A DNA stretch of 64,000 nt from G963676795 sp963677215 (GCA_963677215.1 OY781919.1:2170001-2234000), one strand, 5' to 3'. Positions 35,701-44,583 are shown, numbered from the stretch's first letter. Program-made: numbers and translations. The notes: generated from the letters alone by a model not told the origin.

Positions 35701-36999
35701 ATGGCCAATGTAGTTATCATCGGCGCCCAGTGGGGTGACGAAGGCAAAGGCAAGATTGTTGACATCTACACCGAGTATGCGCAGGAAGTCGTCCGCTACC
35801 AGGGCGGCAACAACGCAGGTCACACCCTGGTTGTCGGCAACGAAAAGACCGTTCTGCACTTGATTCCTTCCGGAATCCTGCATGAGGGCAAGCGCTGCAT
35901 TATTGGCAATGGCGTAGTTCTCGATCCTAAAGTTTTTCTGGAAGAGATTGACGGGCTGAAGGCCAAGGGCTACCTCAAGGATGACTCACAGCTGGTGGTC
36001 GATGGTGCGGTGCATATCATCATGCCGTATCACAAGAAGATCGATATAGCTCGTGAGGCAAAATCGGGCGCCAAGAAGATCGGTACCACTGGCCGCGGTA
36101 TTGGACCAACCTACGAGGATAAGGTTGGTCGTCGCGGAATCCGTTTCAGTGATCTGCTCAAGCCCGAGGTGTTCAAGCGCAAGCTGAGCGAATTCCTGCC
36201 TGAGAAGAATTTTTTCCTCGAGCAGTATCTCGGTGAGACCCCGCTCTCCGAACAGGAGATCATCGACGAATATATGGGTTACGCAGATCGTCTGCGTTGT
36301 TACCTCGGTCGTGCAACGATCCTTCTGGATGAAGCGGTCAAAGCTGGCGAAAACATCCTTTTCGAAGGTGCTCAGGGCAGCCTTCTCGATATCGATCACG
36401 GCACTTACCCCTATGTTACCTCGTCTTCGACAGTAGCAGCGGGTGCCTGTACCGGAACCGGTTTCGGCCCGCACCAGATCAACGAGGTTATCGGTATCTC
36501 CAAGGCCTACGTCACCCGCGTCGGTGAGGGGCCATTTCCGACCGAACTGCACGATGAAATGGGTGAGGCTCTGCGTCAGGCAGGTGGCGAGTTCGGCGCA
36601 ACGACCGGTCGTCCACGCCGGACCGGTTGGCTTGATATTGTCGCCCTGCGTGAAGCCGTACGTACCAACGGTCTGACCGGTATTGCCCTGACCAAGATGG
36701 ATGTTCTGAGCGATCTGGACAGCGTCAAGGTCTGTACCGCTTACCGTTGCGGCGATGAACTCTACAGCGACTTCCCTCAGGATCTCGAGGTTTTGGAAAA
36801 CTGTACCCCGGTCTATGAAGAGGTTGCCGGTTGGAAGTCTGATATCAGCGCGCTGGGCAGCTACGAAGAGCTTCCGGAGCAGGTCAAATCTTACGTCGAC
36901 AAGATCGAAGAGTGGGCCGGTTGTCCGGTTGTTCTGGTCTCCGTCGGACCGCGTCGTGACCAGACCTTGCAGCGCAGCAACCCGTTTGAGAAAAAATAA
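35701..36999 (+). CDS. purA: Adenylosuccinate synthetase
   Basis: This 432-residue enzyme joins IMP and aspartate, using GTP, in AMP synthesis. The GTP-binding P-loop is GDEGKGKIVD (residues 12-21), with the catalytic aspartate in QWGDEGKGK. The IMP-binding motif is GGNNAGHT. The C-terminal GTP site is RRTGWLDIV. The length is typical and nothing is missing. AGGAG lies 12 bases before the ATG. It may be co-transcribed with hisZ, linking the purine and histidine pathways. The tRNA genes that follow have their own promoter. Confidence 0.97.
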   Translation: MANVVIIGAQWGDEGKGKIVDIYTEYAQEVVRYQGGNNAGHTLVVGNEKTVLHLIPSGILHEGKRCIIGNGVVLDPKVFLEEIDGLKAKGYLKDDSQLVVDGAVHIIMPYHKKIDIAREAKSGAKKIGTTGRGIGPTYEDKVGRRGIRFSDLLKPEVFKRKLSEFLPEKNFFLEQYLGETPLSEQEIIDEYMGYADRLRCYLGRATILLDEAVKAGENILFEGAQGSLLDIDHGTYPYVTSSSTVAAGACTGTGFGPHQINEVIGISKAYVTRVGEGPFPTELHDEMGEALRQAGGEFGATTGRPRRTGWLDIVALREAVRTNGLTGIALTKMDVLSDLDSVKVCTAYRCGDELYSDFPQDLEVLENCTPVYEEVAGWKSDISALGSYEELPEQVKSYVDKIEEWAGCPVVLVSVGPRRDQTLQRSNPFEKK

Positions 37000-37017
37000 C
37001 AAAAGAGCAAAAAGAGG

Positions 37018-37047
37018 TTGACGCGCCTCATTGGTTTAACGTATAAA
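37018..37047 (+). promoter_or_regulatory. Promoter of the first tRNA-Lys/Glu cassette
   Basis: TTGACG (37018-37023) and TATAAA (37042-37047) are 18 bases apart. The tRNA begins 12 bases later. Confidence 0.7.
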
Positions 37048-37058
37048 GACGTCCTCGT

Positions 37059-37134
37059 GAGCCGGTAGCTCAGTCGGTAGAGCATCTGACTTTTAATCAG
37101 AATGTCGTGGGTTCGATCCCCCCCCGGCTCACCA
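37059..37134 (+). tRNA. tRNA-Lys (TTT), copy 1
   Basis: A 76-base gene with encoded CCA, a 7-bp acceptor stem GAGCCGG/CCGGCTC and the anticodon TTT in CTGACTTTTAATCAG. It is identical to the copy at 37704-37779. Confidence 0.96.
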
Positions 37135-37186
37135 TTTTTAAGATACACCACTGCGGAGACATTTTCCGTGAGGGATAGCAGTTTAA

Positions 37187-37264
37187 GTCCCTATCGTCTA
37201 GCCTGGCCTAGGACACCGCCCTTTCACGGCGGCGACGGGGGTTCGAATCCCCCTGGGGACGCCA
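37187..37264 (+). tRNA. tRNA-Glu (TTC), copy 1
   Basis: A 78-base gene with encoded CCA. The anticodon TTC lies in CGCCCTTTCACGGCG, and the acceptor stem is GTCCCTA/TGGGGAC with one G-T pair. Three identical copies exist in the window. Together with tRNA-Lys it is a substrate for the MnmH encoded at 23.9 kb. Confidence 0.96.
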
Positions 37265-37314
37265 GTCCAACAAAAAAGCCTCACCACGTTTGTGGTGAGG
37301 CTTTTTTGTTGGAC
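37265..37314 (+). terminator. Terminator of tRNA-Glu copy 1, 23-bp perfect stem
   Basis: The arms at 37265-37287 and 37292-37314 are perfectly complementary over a 4-base loop. Their core is AAAAAAGCCTCACCAC paired with GTGGTGAGGCTTTTTT. It begins at the base after the CCA. Confidence 0.85.
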
Positions 37315-37321
37315 TTTCATC

Positions 37322-37370
37322 TGTTGGGATTCGAATCGAAGCGAGCGCAGGCGAATCCCCCTCGTCCGTT
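37322..37370 (+). repeat. Structured tRNA-Glu-linked repeat, deleted copy (R1)
   Basis: The two end arms GGGATTCG (37326-37333) and CGAATCCC (37352-37359) of the repeat family are kept, but the inner hairpins are lost. It follows the first tRNA-Glu terminator. Confidence 0.6.
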
Positions 37371-37389
37371 TACGTAAATATTGACCTAG

Positions 37390-37445
37390 GGCAGTTTCTG
37401 CCCCACCGAGTATTTCGGTTGGGCTTTTTTTATATTTGATTTGTC
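37390..37445 (+). terminator. Orphan terminator with overlapping alternative hairpin
   Basis: GCCC-ACCGA pairs with TCGGT-GGGC (37400-37424) before a run of T. An overlapping stem GGGCAG/CTGCCC (37389-37403) would exclude it. No gene precedes it directly. GTCGGGATTCGAAG, the start of the tRNA-Glu-linked repeat, follows, so this may be the trace of a lost tRNA-Glu copy. The remaining gap, about 37446-37660, shows nothing I can name. Confidence 0.4.
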
Positions 37446-37660
37446 GGGATTCGAAGCCTGACGTCAGTGGACATTTCTGCCAGAAATATTTGAGTAGGCA
37501 TTAGCTGATAAAGATGTTTATGCCTTGCCTCATGGTATTCACTCGTTCGCATTTTTCATTAACAGCGTCCATTTTTCGGCCTGTTTCAGGAAAAATTAGA
37601 CCAATTTTTCTTGTCTCAAACAGACACTGAAAAAAAAATATAAAATTCGCTTTAAAGGGG

Positions 37661-37689
37661 TTGACGGGTGCAGATCATTAACGTATAAA
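37661..37689 (+). promoter_or_regulatory. Promoter of the second tRNA-Lys/Glu cassette
   Basis: TTGACG (37661-37666) and TATAAA (37684-37689) are 17 bases apart. The tRNA begins 15 bases later. Confidence 0.7.
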
Positions 37690-37703
37690 AGCCACCGTTG
37701 TGC

Positions 37704-37779
37704 GAGCCGGTAGCTCAGTCGGTAGAGCATCTGACTTTTAATCAGAATGTCGTGGGTTCGATCCCCCCCCGGCTCACCA
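37704..37779 (+). tRNA. tRNA-Lys (TTT), copy 2
   Basis: Identical in sequence to the copy at 37059-37134, with encoded CCA. The spacer to the next tRNA-Glu is also nearly the same as in copy 1, including a GCGGA/TCCGC hairpin, so the pair was duplicated as a unit. Confidence 0.96.
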
Positions 37780-37831
37780 TTTACAACAACACCAAAGCGG
37801 AGACATTTTCCGCGAGGGATAGCAGTTATAA

Positions 37832-37909
37832 GTCCCTATCGTCTAGCCTGGCCTAGGACACCGCCCTTTCACGGCGGCGACGGGGGTTCGAATCCCCCTG
37901 GGGACGCCA
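37832..37909 (+). tRNA. tRNA-Glu (TTC), copy 2
   Basis: Identical to 37187-37264, with encoded CCA and anticodon TTC. Confidence 0.96.
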
Positions 37910-37961
37910 AACAAACAAAAAGGCCCCACCGATTTACTCGGTGGGGCCTTTTTGTTTGTTT
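37910..37961 (+). terminator. Terminator of tRNA-Glu copy 2
   Basis: A perfect stem of about 23 bp with the core AAAAAGGCCCCACCGA paired with TCGGTGGGGCCTTTTT over a 5-base loop. It starts directly after the CCA. Confidence 0.85.
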
Positions 37962-37967
37962 GATATT

Positions 37968-38104
37968 CGTCGGGATTCGAAGCGAAGCGAGCGCACCCTT
38001 AATGGGTGAAAAGCGGCCATGGATGGCCGCGTCAGCGAGCGGAGGGGGGCCTGCGCAGGAGCCCGCGTGATGCGGGTGACGAAGTAGGCGAATCCCCCTG
38101 TCCG
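37968..38104 (+). repeat. Structured tRNA-Glu-linked repeat, full copy (R2)
   Basis: The end arms GGGATTCG (37972-37979) and CGAATCCC (38089-38096) enclose three hairpins: CACCC/GGGTG (37994-38008), GCGGCCAT/ATGGCCGC (38013-38030) and CCCGC/GCGGG (38062-38076). The last is nested in GCCT/AGGC (38049-38052 and 38086-38089). The fold resembles a multi-branched RNA or a cruciform. Confidence 0.7.
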
Positions 38105-38144
38105 TTTTTGCAATTCATTACAGACAAGCGCCTGGTTCTTTGTT

Positions 38145-38259
38145 TTTAATGGGGAAATTGGAAATATCCGGCCATGGATGGCCGCGTCAGCGAGTGCAGG
38201 AGGGCCTGCGCAGGAACCCGCGTGATGCGGGTGACGAAGTAGGCGAATCCCCTCGTTCG
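38145..38259 (+). repeat. Structured tRNA-Glu-linked repeat, 5'-truncated copy (R3)
   Basis: Nearly identical to R2 from the GGCCATGGATGGCC hairpin to the right end, but the left arm is missing. It has no adjacent tRNA of its own. Confidence 0.65.
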
Positions 38260-38430
38260 TTTCGGTAGCCCCAGAAAACAATCTCCTTCCATACAGAATT
38301 TCTCCAAATCAACAAAAATATGAAAACATTAATGCTATTATTTATCAATACTGTAGTCTTTATCTTATAAATCCGTGTTCAACTTCAGACGATTAACAAT
38401 ATAGAGCCTTAGTCGAGATGGAGATCTGCC

Positions 38431-39390
38431 ATGAGTACTGCAGACAAACAGGAAATTTTGCTGGAAAGCGGGACCAATGAACTCGAAATCATCGAGTTCT
38501 ATGTTGGGACCCAGCCTTTGGGGATCAACGTTCAAAAGCTGAAGGAGATTATTCCTTTCGACGAATCGACCCTGACGGTTGTCCCTCAGAGTCATCCTGC
38601 AGTTCTCGGGACACTTCTTTTGCGCGGCGCGACGATTCCTCTGGTTGATCTGAAGAAGTATCTCAATCAGCGCGTAAAATCGCAGGAGTCCGAAGAGGCC
38701 AGGTCGGTCGTCATGGTCTGCGAGTTCAATCACCGGATCAACGGCTTCAAGGTAGAGGGGGTCAACCAGATCCATCGCATCTCCTGGAGTTCTGTCGAGC
38801 CGATGGCGCCGATCCTCAACCAGTTCGGCCCGCGCTTTACCGGCAGCATCCATATCGGTGAGCGGGAGATTCTGCTGCTCGATCTGGAAAGTATCGTCGG
38901 TGAGCTCGATCCGGAGTCGGTGCTTGACGAACCGGAAGAGACGGTCACTGTCGCACAGGATCCGGGAAAGCTGGAAAGACGTCGGCAGGCCAAGATCCTG
39001 ATGGCCGAGGATTCATCGATCATCCGCTCGGGCATCGAGAAGGTCCTGCATGAGGCGGGGTTTGATCAGTTGGAAGTCTTTGTCGATGGTGACAAGTGTT
39101 ACCAGCGGATTCTGCAGCTGAAGAAGCAGGCCGATGATGCGGGGAAGGATATCAAGGACTACCTGAAACTGCTGATCAGCGATATCGAGATGCCGAAGAT
39201 GGACGGCCTGACTCTGTGTCGCAAGGTCAAGGAAGAACTCAACTATAAGCATGTACCTGTGGTACTTTTCTCGTCGCTGATCAATCCGCCGATGGAGGTG
39301 AAGTGCGATTCGGTTGGCGCGGACAACTATGCGTCGAAACCTGAATTGACCAAATTGATCGCTCTGATCGATCAGTACATCAGCCTTTGA
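38431..39390 (+). CDS. cheV: CheV-type chemotaxis protein (CheW + receiver)
   Basis: This 319-residue cytoplasmic protein joins a CheW-like adaptor domain (about residues 15-165) to a response-regulator receiver (about 185-315). The receiver keeps the acidic pair in AEDSSII, the phosphorylated aspartate in LLISDIEMPKMDG and the lysine in YASKPELTK. CheV proteins couple chemoreceptors to CheA and help adaptation. GATGGAG lies eight bases before the ATG. No other chemotaxis gene is adjacent. A terminator follows at 39431. Confidence 0.9.
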   Translation: MSTADKQEILLESGTNELEIIEFYVGTQPLGINVQKLKEIIPFDESTLTVVPQSHPAVLGTLLLRGATIPLVDLKKYLNQRVKSQESEEARSVVMVCEFNHRINGFKVEGVNQIHRISWSSVEPMAPILNQFGPRFTGSIHIGEREILLLDLESIVGELDPESVLDEPEETVTVAQDPGKLERRRQAKILMAEDSSIIRSGIEKVLHEAGFDQLEVFVDGDKCYQRILQLKKQADDAGKDIKDYLKLLISDIEMPKMDGLTLCRKVKEELNYKHVPVVLFSSLINPPMEVKCDSVGADNYASKPELTKLIALIDQYISL

Positions 39391-39430
39391 TCTGAATCTG
39401 ACATTACAGGCGTGACAGGACACTCTATCA

Positions 39431-39464
39431 GACGCCCCCGGCCACCGGCCGAGGGCGTTTCCTT
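39431..39464 (+). terminator. Terminator after cheV
   Basis: ACGCCC-CGGCC pairs with GGCCG-GGGCGT around a short loop, followed by TTTCCTTT. Confidence 0.6.
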
Positions 39465-39585
39465 TCGTTGTTGAGCTCACTCTCCCGCGTAAGCGGGGCG
39501 GTCACCTTGAATATCCGGCACAGGCTTGTTAAGGTTGTGTGCTGGATTTGTCCAACATCCTCACAACTGAAACGGATAAGTCAAC

Positions 39586-41727
39586 ATGTATATTGCACTG
39601 TTAAGCCTGCATGGTCTGATCCGCGGCCAGCATCTCGAACTGGGGCGGGATGCCGATACTGGCGGGCAGACTCTCTACGTTCTCGAACTGGCTCAGGCTC
39701 TGGCGCGGCAGGAGAAAGTCGCGCGTATCGATCTGATCACCCGCAGGGTTGTTGATCCCGCCGTCTCCGCAGATTACAGCCAGAGAACCGAGATTCTGGG
39801 TGACAAGCTGCGTATCGTCCGGATTGATGCCGGCCCGGAGGAGTATATCGCCAAGGAGCAGCTCTGGGATCATCTGGATGTATTTGCTGATAATCTTGCG
39901 CATTATTTTCAGGAACAGGGGAGCGTCCCGTCTGTTCTGCACAGTCACTATGCCGATGCCGGTTACGTCGGTTCCCTGCTGGCGCAACGTTTCGCCAAGC
40001 CACTGATTCATACCGGACACTCTTTGGGGCGGGTCAAGTTGAATCGCCTGCTCGACAGCGGCCTGGGCAACGATGCCATAGAGCAGCGCTTTAACATGAG
40101 TCGCAGAATCCAGGCCGAAGAGATGACTCTGGCGACGGCCCAGCGGGTCATCGCCAGTACCAATCAGGAGGTTCAGGAACAGTACGAGGCCTACGATTAT
40201 TATCAGCCACAGCACATGCTGGTCGTGCCACCGGGGGTGAACCTCGATCAGTTCCGACCTGCCGATCGAGGTGTTCTGGACGACCCGCTCTGTCAGGTGT
40301 TGACGAAGCCTCTGGTCGCCCCGGAAAAGCCGATGATCCTGTCGTTGTCGCGGGCTGATCTGCGTAAGAATGTCAATGCGCTGATCGAGGCCTACGGATG
40401 TTCTTCAGAGTTGCAGAAGCTGGCCAATCTGGTGATTGTCGCCGGTACCCGTGACGATATCGAAGATCTCAACGAGGGGGCCCGGGAATTTTTCCAGGAG
40501 CTGCTGCTGACCATCGACCGTTATGATCTGTATGGCAAGGTCGCACTGCCCAAGCAGCATGAGCGTGGTCAGGTACCCCAGATCTATCGCTGTGCGGCGG
40601 TTTCCGGCGGCGTTTTTGTCAATCCCGCCCTGACTGAACCCTTCGGCCTGACCCTGCTCGAGGCAGCCGCGTCGGGACTGCCGGTTGTGGCGACAAACGA
40701 TGGGGGGCCGACAGACATCATTGCCAATTGTCAGAACGGGATCCTGGTCGACCCTCTGGATTCGGACGAAATTGCTGCCGCTCTGAAGCATCTTTTGGGC
40801 GACCGGGCGCTTTGGAACTGTTGTCGCGAGCAGGGGATTGCCGGAGTGCGGCGCCACTATTCCTGGGAGGCCCATGCCTGCCGCTATCTGGAAGAGATTG
40901 AACCGCTGGCCGATCGCTCCCGGCCGCTCTATTACAAGTCGCTCGACATGTCGTCCGCCTCTTATCGTGACCGGGTCTTTGTCTCCGATCTGGATCTGAA
41001 CCTGATCGGCGATGATGAAGCTCTGGCCCGTCTGATCGGTCTGATCCGCAGGCACCGGACGACGACTCTGTTTGTCCTGGCAACCGGCCGCCGTCTCGAT
41101 GCGGCCCTGAAACTGATGCGGTCGCAGCGGATTCCCGAGCCACATATCCTGATCGCCAGCAGCGGAACTGAAATCTACTATGCTCCTGAACTGGTTGCCG
41201 ATCGAGTCTGGGCGCAGCATATCGATCATCACTGGACTCCGCATATCGTGCGCAAGGTTCTGGGGGCAATCGAGGGGCTCAAGCTGCAACCCCGCTCGGA
41301 GCAGAGCCGCTTCAAGATCAGCTACTATATCGACCCGGAGAAGGTCGACATCGGCCATATCGAATCGTTGCTGCATCAGAACGACCAGTCGGTACATGTC
41401 CAGATGGCATTCGGCCAGTTTCTCGATATCCTCCCCCTGCGGGCCTCAAAGGGGCAGGCACTGCGATACCTGCCGGCACTCAGGGAGATCCCCCTCAGTC
41501 GGGTTTTTGTCGCCGGTGGGTCCGGAGCTGACGAGGACATGATGCGCGGCAACACCTTGGCGGCTGTCGTCGCCAACCGGCATGATGAAGAACTTTCGGA
41601 CCTGGTTGATCTTGAGCGGATCTACTTTTCCGAACAGTCTTATGCGGCGGGGATTCTGGAAGCTCTTGACTATTACGATTTCTTCGGGGCCTGTCGAGAT
41701 CCGCGGGAGCGGGAGCATGCGCTGTGA
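39586..41727 (+). CDS. Sucrose-phosphate synthase with C-terminal HAD domain
   Basis: This 713-residue protein makes sucrose 6-phosphate from a nucleotide-activated glucose and fructose 6-phosphate. The GT-B glycosyltransferase part (about residues 1-455) contains GGQTLYVLELAQAL near the N-terminus and TEPFGLTLLEAAASGLPVVAT with the EX7E donor site. A HAD phosphatase-like domain covers about 464-705. It keeps DLDLN in motif I, but the usual GDSGND is changed to GGSGADED, so it is probably inactive and structural, as in cyanobacterial enzymes. A separate phosphatase is encoded next, overlapping by four bases. Confidence 0.88.
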   Translation: MYIALLSLHGLIRGQHLELGRDADTGGQTLYVLELAQALARQEKVARIDLITRRVVDPAVSADYSQRTEILGDKLRIVRIDAGPEEYIAKEQLWDHLDVFADNLAHYFQEQGSVPSVLHSHYADAGYVGSLLAQRFAKPLIHTGHSLGRVKLNRLLDSGLGNDAIEQRFNMSRRIQAEEMTLATAQRVIASTNQEVQEQYEAYDYYQPQHMLVVPPGVNLDQFRPADRGVLDDPLCQVLTKPLVAPEKPMILSLSRADLRKNVNALIEAYGCSSELQKLANLVIVAGTRDDIEDLNEGAREFFQELLLTIDRYDLYGKVALPKQHERGQVPQIYRCAAVSGGVFVNPALTEPFGLTLLEAAASGLPVVATNDGGPTDIIANCQNGILVDPLDSDEIAAALKHLLGDRALWNCCREQGIAGVRRHYSWEAHACRYLEEIEPLADRSRPLYYKSLDMSSASYRDRVFVSDLDLNLIGDDEALARLIGLIRRHRTTTLFVLATGRRLDAALKLMRSQRIPEPHILIASSGTEIYYAPELVADRVWAQHIDHHWTPHIVRKVLGAIEGLKLQPRSEQSRFKISYYIDPEKVDIGHIESLLHQNDQSVHVQMAFGQFLDILPLRASKGQALRYLPALREIPLSRVFVAGGSGADEDMMRGNTLAAVVANRHDEELSDLVDLERIYFSEQSYAAGILEALDYYDFFGACRDPREREHAL

Positions 41728-42581
41728 AGAAGGCCGGACTGCTGCTCTGCAGCGATATGGACCGGACGGTGATCCCCAATGGTCAGGCGCCGGAACATCC
41801 TCTGGCACGCCACTGGCTGCGACGGTTCTGCAGTCTTGACGATATCTGTCTGGTCTATGTCACGGGACGTCACCGCGCGCTGGTGGAAGAGGCCATTGCC
41901 GATTATCAGCTGCCGATGCCAGACTATGTCATCGCTGATGTCGGCAGTAGCATCTATCGGGTTCGGGACGGGGAGTGGCTGCGCCTGGAAGCCTGGGAAA
42001 CGCAGATTGCCATGGACTGGAACGGTTATTCGCGGAATGACCTGGAACAGCGTCTGGGTCCTTTCGGGGAATTATTGCTGCAGGAAGAAGAAAAGCAGAA
42101 CCGCTACAAGCTCAGCTACTACCTGCCGTTGGCCGAGGATCACACTGAACTTTTTGCCAGGCTGCGGACGCTGCTCGCCGAACTCGGGGTCGAGGCCAAC
42201 CTGATCTGGAGTATCGATGAGGCGGCCCGGATCGGTCTGGTCGATATTCTACCGGCTTCCGCCAACAAGTTGCACGGAATTAAGTTTCTGATCGGTCTTC
42301 TGCACTATGAGCTCAGCGAGGTTCTTTTCGCCGGAGACAGCGGCAACGACCTAGATGTTCTTGAGAGCGATATCCCTGCTGTTCTGGTCGCCAACGCCGG
42401 TGCTGAGCTGAGAGCACAGGCTCTAAGTCGTGCCCGTATGTCCGGTTTCCCGGAACAGCTCTTTCTGGCGCAGGCGGATAACGATGGCCTGGGTAATTAC
42501 GCGTCGGGGGTGCTGCAGGGGGTGGCGCATTTCTTTCCGCGATTTGCGCAGACCATAGCTGAGCTGTCCTGTTGTCGGTGA
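41724..42581 (+). CDS. Sucrose-6-phosphate phosphatase (HAD family)
   Basis: This 285-residue HAD phosphatase should release sucrose from sucrose 6-phosphate. Motif I is SDMDRTVIP (nucleophile D11) and motif IV is the intact FAGDSGNDLDVL near residue 203, in contrast to the degenerate domain of the preceding synthase. The GTG start at 41724 overlaps the synthase stop, so translation is coupled. Mannosyl-3-phosphoglycerate phosphatases are related, but the neighbour makes sucrose phosphate the likely substrate. The amylosucrase gene follows 46 bases later. Confidence 0.87.
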   Translation: MKKAGLLLCSDMDRTVIPNGQAPEHPLARHWLRRFCSLDDICLVYVTGRHRALVEEAIADYQLPMPDYVIADVGSSIYRVRDGEWLRLEAWETQIAMDWNGYSRNDLEQRLGPFGELLLQEEEKQNRYKLSYYLPLAEDHTELFARLRTLLAELGVEANLIWSIDEAARIGLVDILPASANKLHGIKFLIGLLHYELSEVLFAGDSGNDLDVLESDIPAVLVANAGAELRAQALSRARMSGFPEQLFLAQADNDGLGNYASGVLQGVAHFFPRFAQTIAELSCCR

Positions 42582-42627
42582 ATGCCGCAACGGGAAGAGA
42601 TATAACCGAAACGCTACAGGGGTAGAT

Positions 42628-44583
42628 ATGTACGAACAGGTGGCTCACTCGCTGCTGAACGATATTTTGAATCGCATCCAGCCCGAAATCTCCAAAGAGG
42701 ATCTGCGTCATTTCTATACCCGGCTTGGCGCTAATTTTTACGCCATTCATGCGCTTTTTGAAAAACTCTACGGCAGCCGCAGCGACTTCGTCGATCAGGC
42801 CCAGGCGCTGGTCGAAACCATGGCCCGGCAGTACATCGCCAGACCGAAGCACCTGCGGCAGCTCGATCTGGAGCGGGAGAAGGACTATAACTGGTTTTTG
42901 AGCCAGAAGTGGGTCGGCATGGCCCTTTACTGCGACGGCTTTGCTGACAACCTGGCGGGTTTACGCCAGCGCCTCGGATATTTTCAGGAGCTCGGGGTCA
43001 ACCTGGTCCATGTCATGCCGATCATGCGTTGCCCTCCCGGGAAGAGTGACGGAGGCTATGCGGTCAGTGATTTTCGTGAGATCGATCCCAGTGTCGGAAC
43101 TCTGGAGGATCTGGACGTTCTGGCTGCCGAGATGCGTGAACGTGGTATCCTGCTGGTCCTCGATGTCGTCGTCAACCACACCTCGGACAGTCACTTTTGG
43201 GCACTCAAGGCGCGCAACGGCGATCCGCGTTATCTTGAGTATTACTACACTTTCAAAACCCGCAACGTGCCCGATATGTTCGAGCAGAGCATGCCGGAGA
43301 TTTTTCCTGAAACCTCGCCCGGCAATTTTACCTGGGACGCTTCGATGCAGCGTTGGGTGATGACGGTTTTCAACGATTTTCAGTGGGATCTCAATTATTC
43401 CAACCCGGAAGTGTTTATCGAGATGCTCAATGTTCTGTTGTTCTGGGCCAATCGCGGGGCGGACGTTCTGCGTCTGGACGCAGTGGCTTTTTTGTGGAAG
43501 AAGATCGGCAGTACCTGCCAGAACGAACGGGAAGCGCATCTGATCCTGCAGCTGTTCAAGGACTGCTGCCAGGTCTCCGCTCCGGGGGTGGTTTTCATCG
43601 CCGAAGCAATTGTCGCCCCAACCGAGATGATCAAGTATTTCGGTGAGGATGCCGTCATCGCCAAGGAGTGCGAGATCGCTTACAATGCAACCTTTATGGC
43701 CCTGCTCTGGGAAGCGGTGGCGACCAAGAATGCCCGGCTGCTTAACCAGGGTATCAGGAATCTGCCGGTCAAGCTGGACCGGGCGACCTGGCTCAACTAT
43801 ATCCGTTGTCATGATGACATCGGCTTCGGTTTTGACGACCGCGACATTGTGCAGTGCGGTTATAATCCGCAGGAACATCGTAGGTTTCTGGTCGACTACT
43901 TTACCGGCAGGTTTCCCGGATCTCACGCGCGCGGGTTGCCGTTCGGTCAGAATGACAAAACCGGCGATGCCCGGATCTCTGGTTCCCTGGCTTCCCTGGC
44001 CGGTCTTGAGTACGCCCTCGAGCGGGGAGATGATCAGGCTGTCAACGACGCCATCAAGCTGATCCTGCTGCTGCATGGCATGATTCTCTCCTTCGGCGGG
44101 ATTCCGTTGCTCTATTACGGGGATGCCATGGGGGTGCTCAATGACGATTCCTATGTCGACGATCCGGACAAGCAGGGGGACAGCCGCTGGGTTCATCGTC
44201 CTTCCATCGACTGGGAACAGGCTGCCCGTCGTAATATGCCGGATACCCTGGAGTACAAGATCTTCAGCGAGCTGAAAAAAATGATCTCCGTGCGCAAGGA
44301 GATCTCCTGCTTCGCCGATTTCAACAACCGTGAGCTGATCGATGTCGGCAATCCGCACCTGTTTGTCTATGGTCGTTACTGTCCCGGCTATTCCGGCGAG
44401 CAGGTCCTGGTTGTTGCCAACTTCAGCCAGTATCCCCAGTCGCTTGAGTTTGCTGATCTTGGCAGCTGGGCCCCCAAATATGGAAAGTTGGTCGATCTGG
44501 TGCGCGGTGAGGCTCCCGAACATTTCAATGAAAGCCTGGTTGTGCCCGGTTACGATTTTTACTGGCTGATCGACAGGGTTTAG
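42628..44583 (+). CDS. ams: Amylosucrase (GH13)
   Basis: This 651-residue GH13 enzyme transfers glucose from sucrose onto alpha-glucan, releasing fructose, or hydrolyses sucrose. The GH13 motifs are DVVVNHTSD, VLRLDAVAF (nucleophile aspartate near residue 282), VFIAEAIV (acid/base glutamate near 324) and CHDDIGF (third acid near 395). The length and the N-terminal helical domain match Neisseria amylosucrase. Similar sps-spp-ams clusters in methylotrophs also hold a fructokinase gene; here the likely fructokinase lies at 208-1068. The stop overlaps that of the convergent AraC-MGMT gene by four bases. Confidence 0.9.
   Translation: MYEQVAHSLLNDILNRIQPEISKEDLRHFYTRLGANFYAIHALFEKLYGSRSDFVDQAQALVETMARQYIARPKHLRQLDLEREKDYNWFLSQKWVGMALYCDGFADNLAGLRQRLGYFQELGVNLVHVMPIMRCPPGKSDGGYAVSDFREIDPSVGTLEDLDVLAAEMRERGILLVLDVVVNHTSDSHFWALKARNGDPRYLEYYYTFKTRNVPDMFEQSMPEIFPETSPGNFTWDASMQRWVMTVFNDFQWDLNYSNPEVFIEMLNVLLFWANRGADVLRLDAVAFLWKKIGSTCQNEREAHLILQLFKDCCQVSAPGVVFIAEAIVAPTEMIKYFGEDAVIAKECEIAYNATFMALLWEAVATKNARLLNQGIRNLPVKLDRATWLNYIRCHDDIGFGFDDRDIVQCGYNPQEHRRFLVDYFTGRFPGSHARGLPFGQNDKTGDARISGSLASLAGLEYALERGDDQAVNDAIKLILLLHGMILSFGGIPLLYYGDAMGVLNDDSYVDDPDKQGDSRWVHRPSIDWEQAARRNMPDTLEYKIFSELKKMISVRKEISCFADFNNRELIDVGNPHLFVYGRYCPGYSGEQVLVVANFSQYPQSLEFADLGSWAPKYGKLVDLVRGEAPEHFNESLVVPGYDFYWLIDRV

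Noticed and set aside
37102..38070. Small open frames over the tRNA genes with similar encoded peptides
   Set aside because: They repeat only because the tRNA cassettes are duplicated; they read through mature tRNA sequence.
37059..38259. Possible CRISPR-like array suggested by the repeats around the tRNA genes
   Set aside because: Repeats are tRNAs, terminators and long structured units of different lengths; there are no regular short repeats with spacers and no cas genes.
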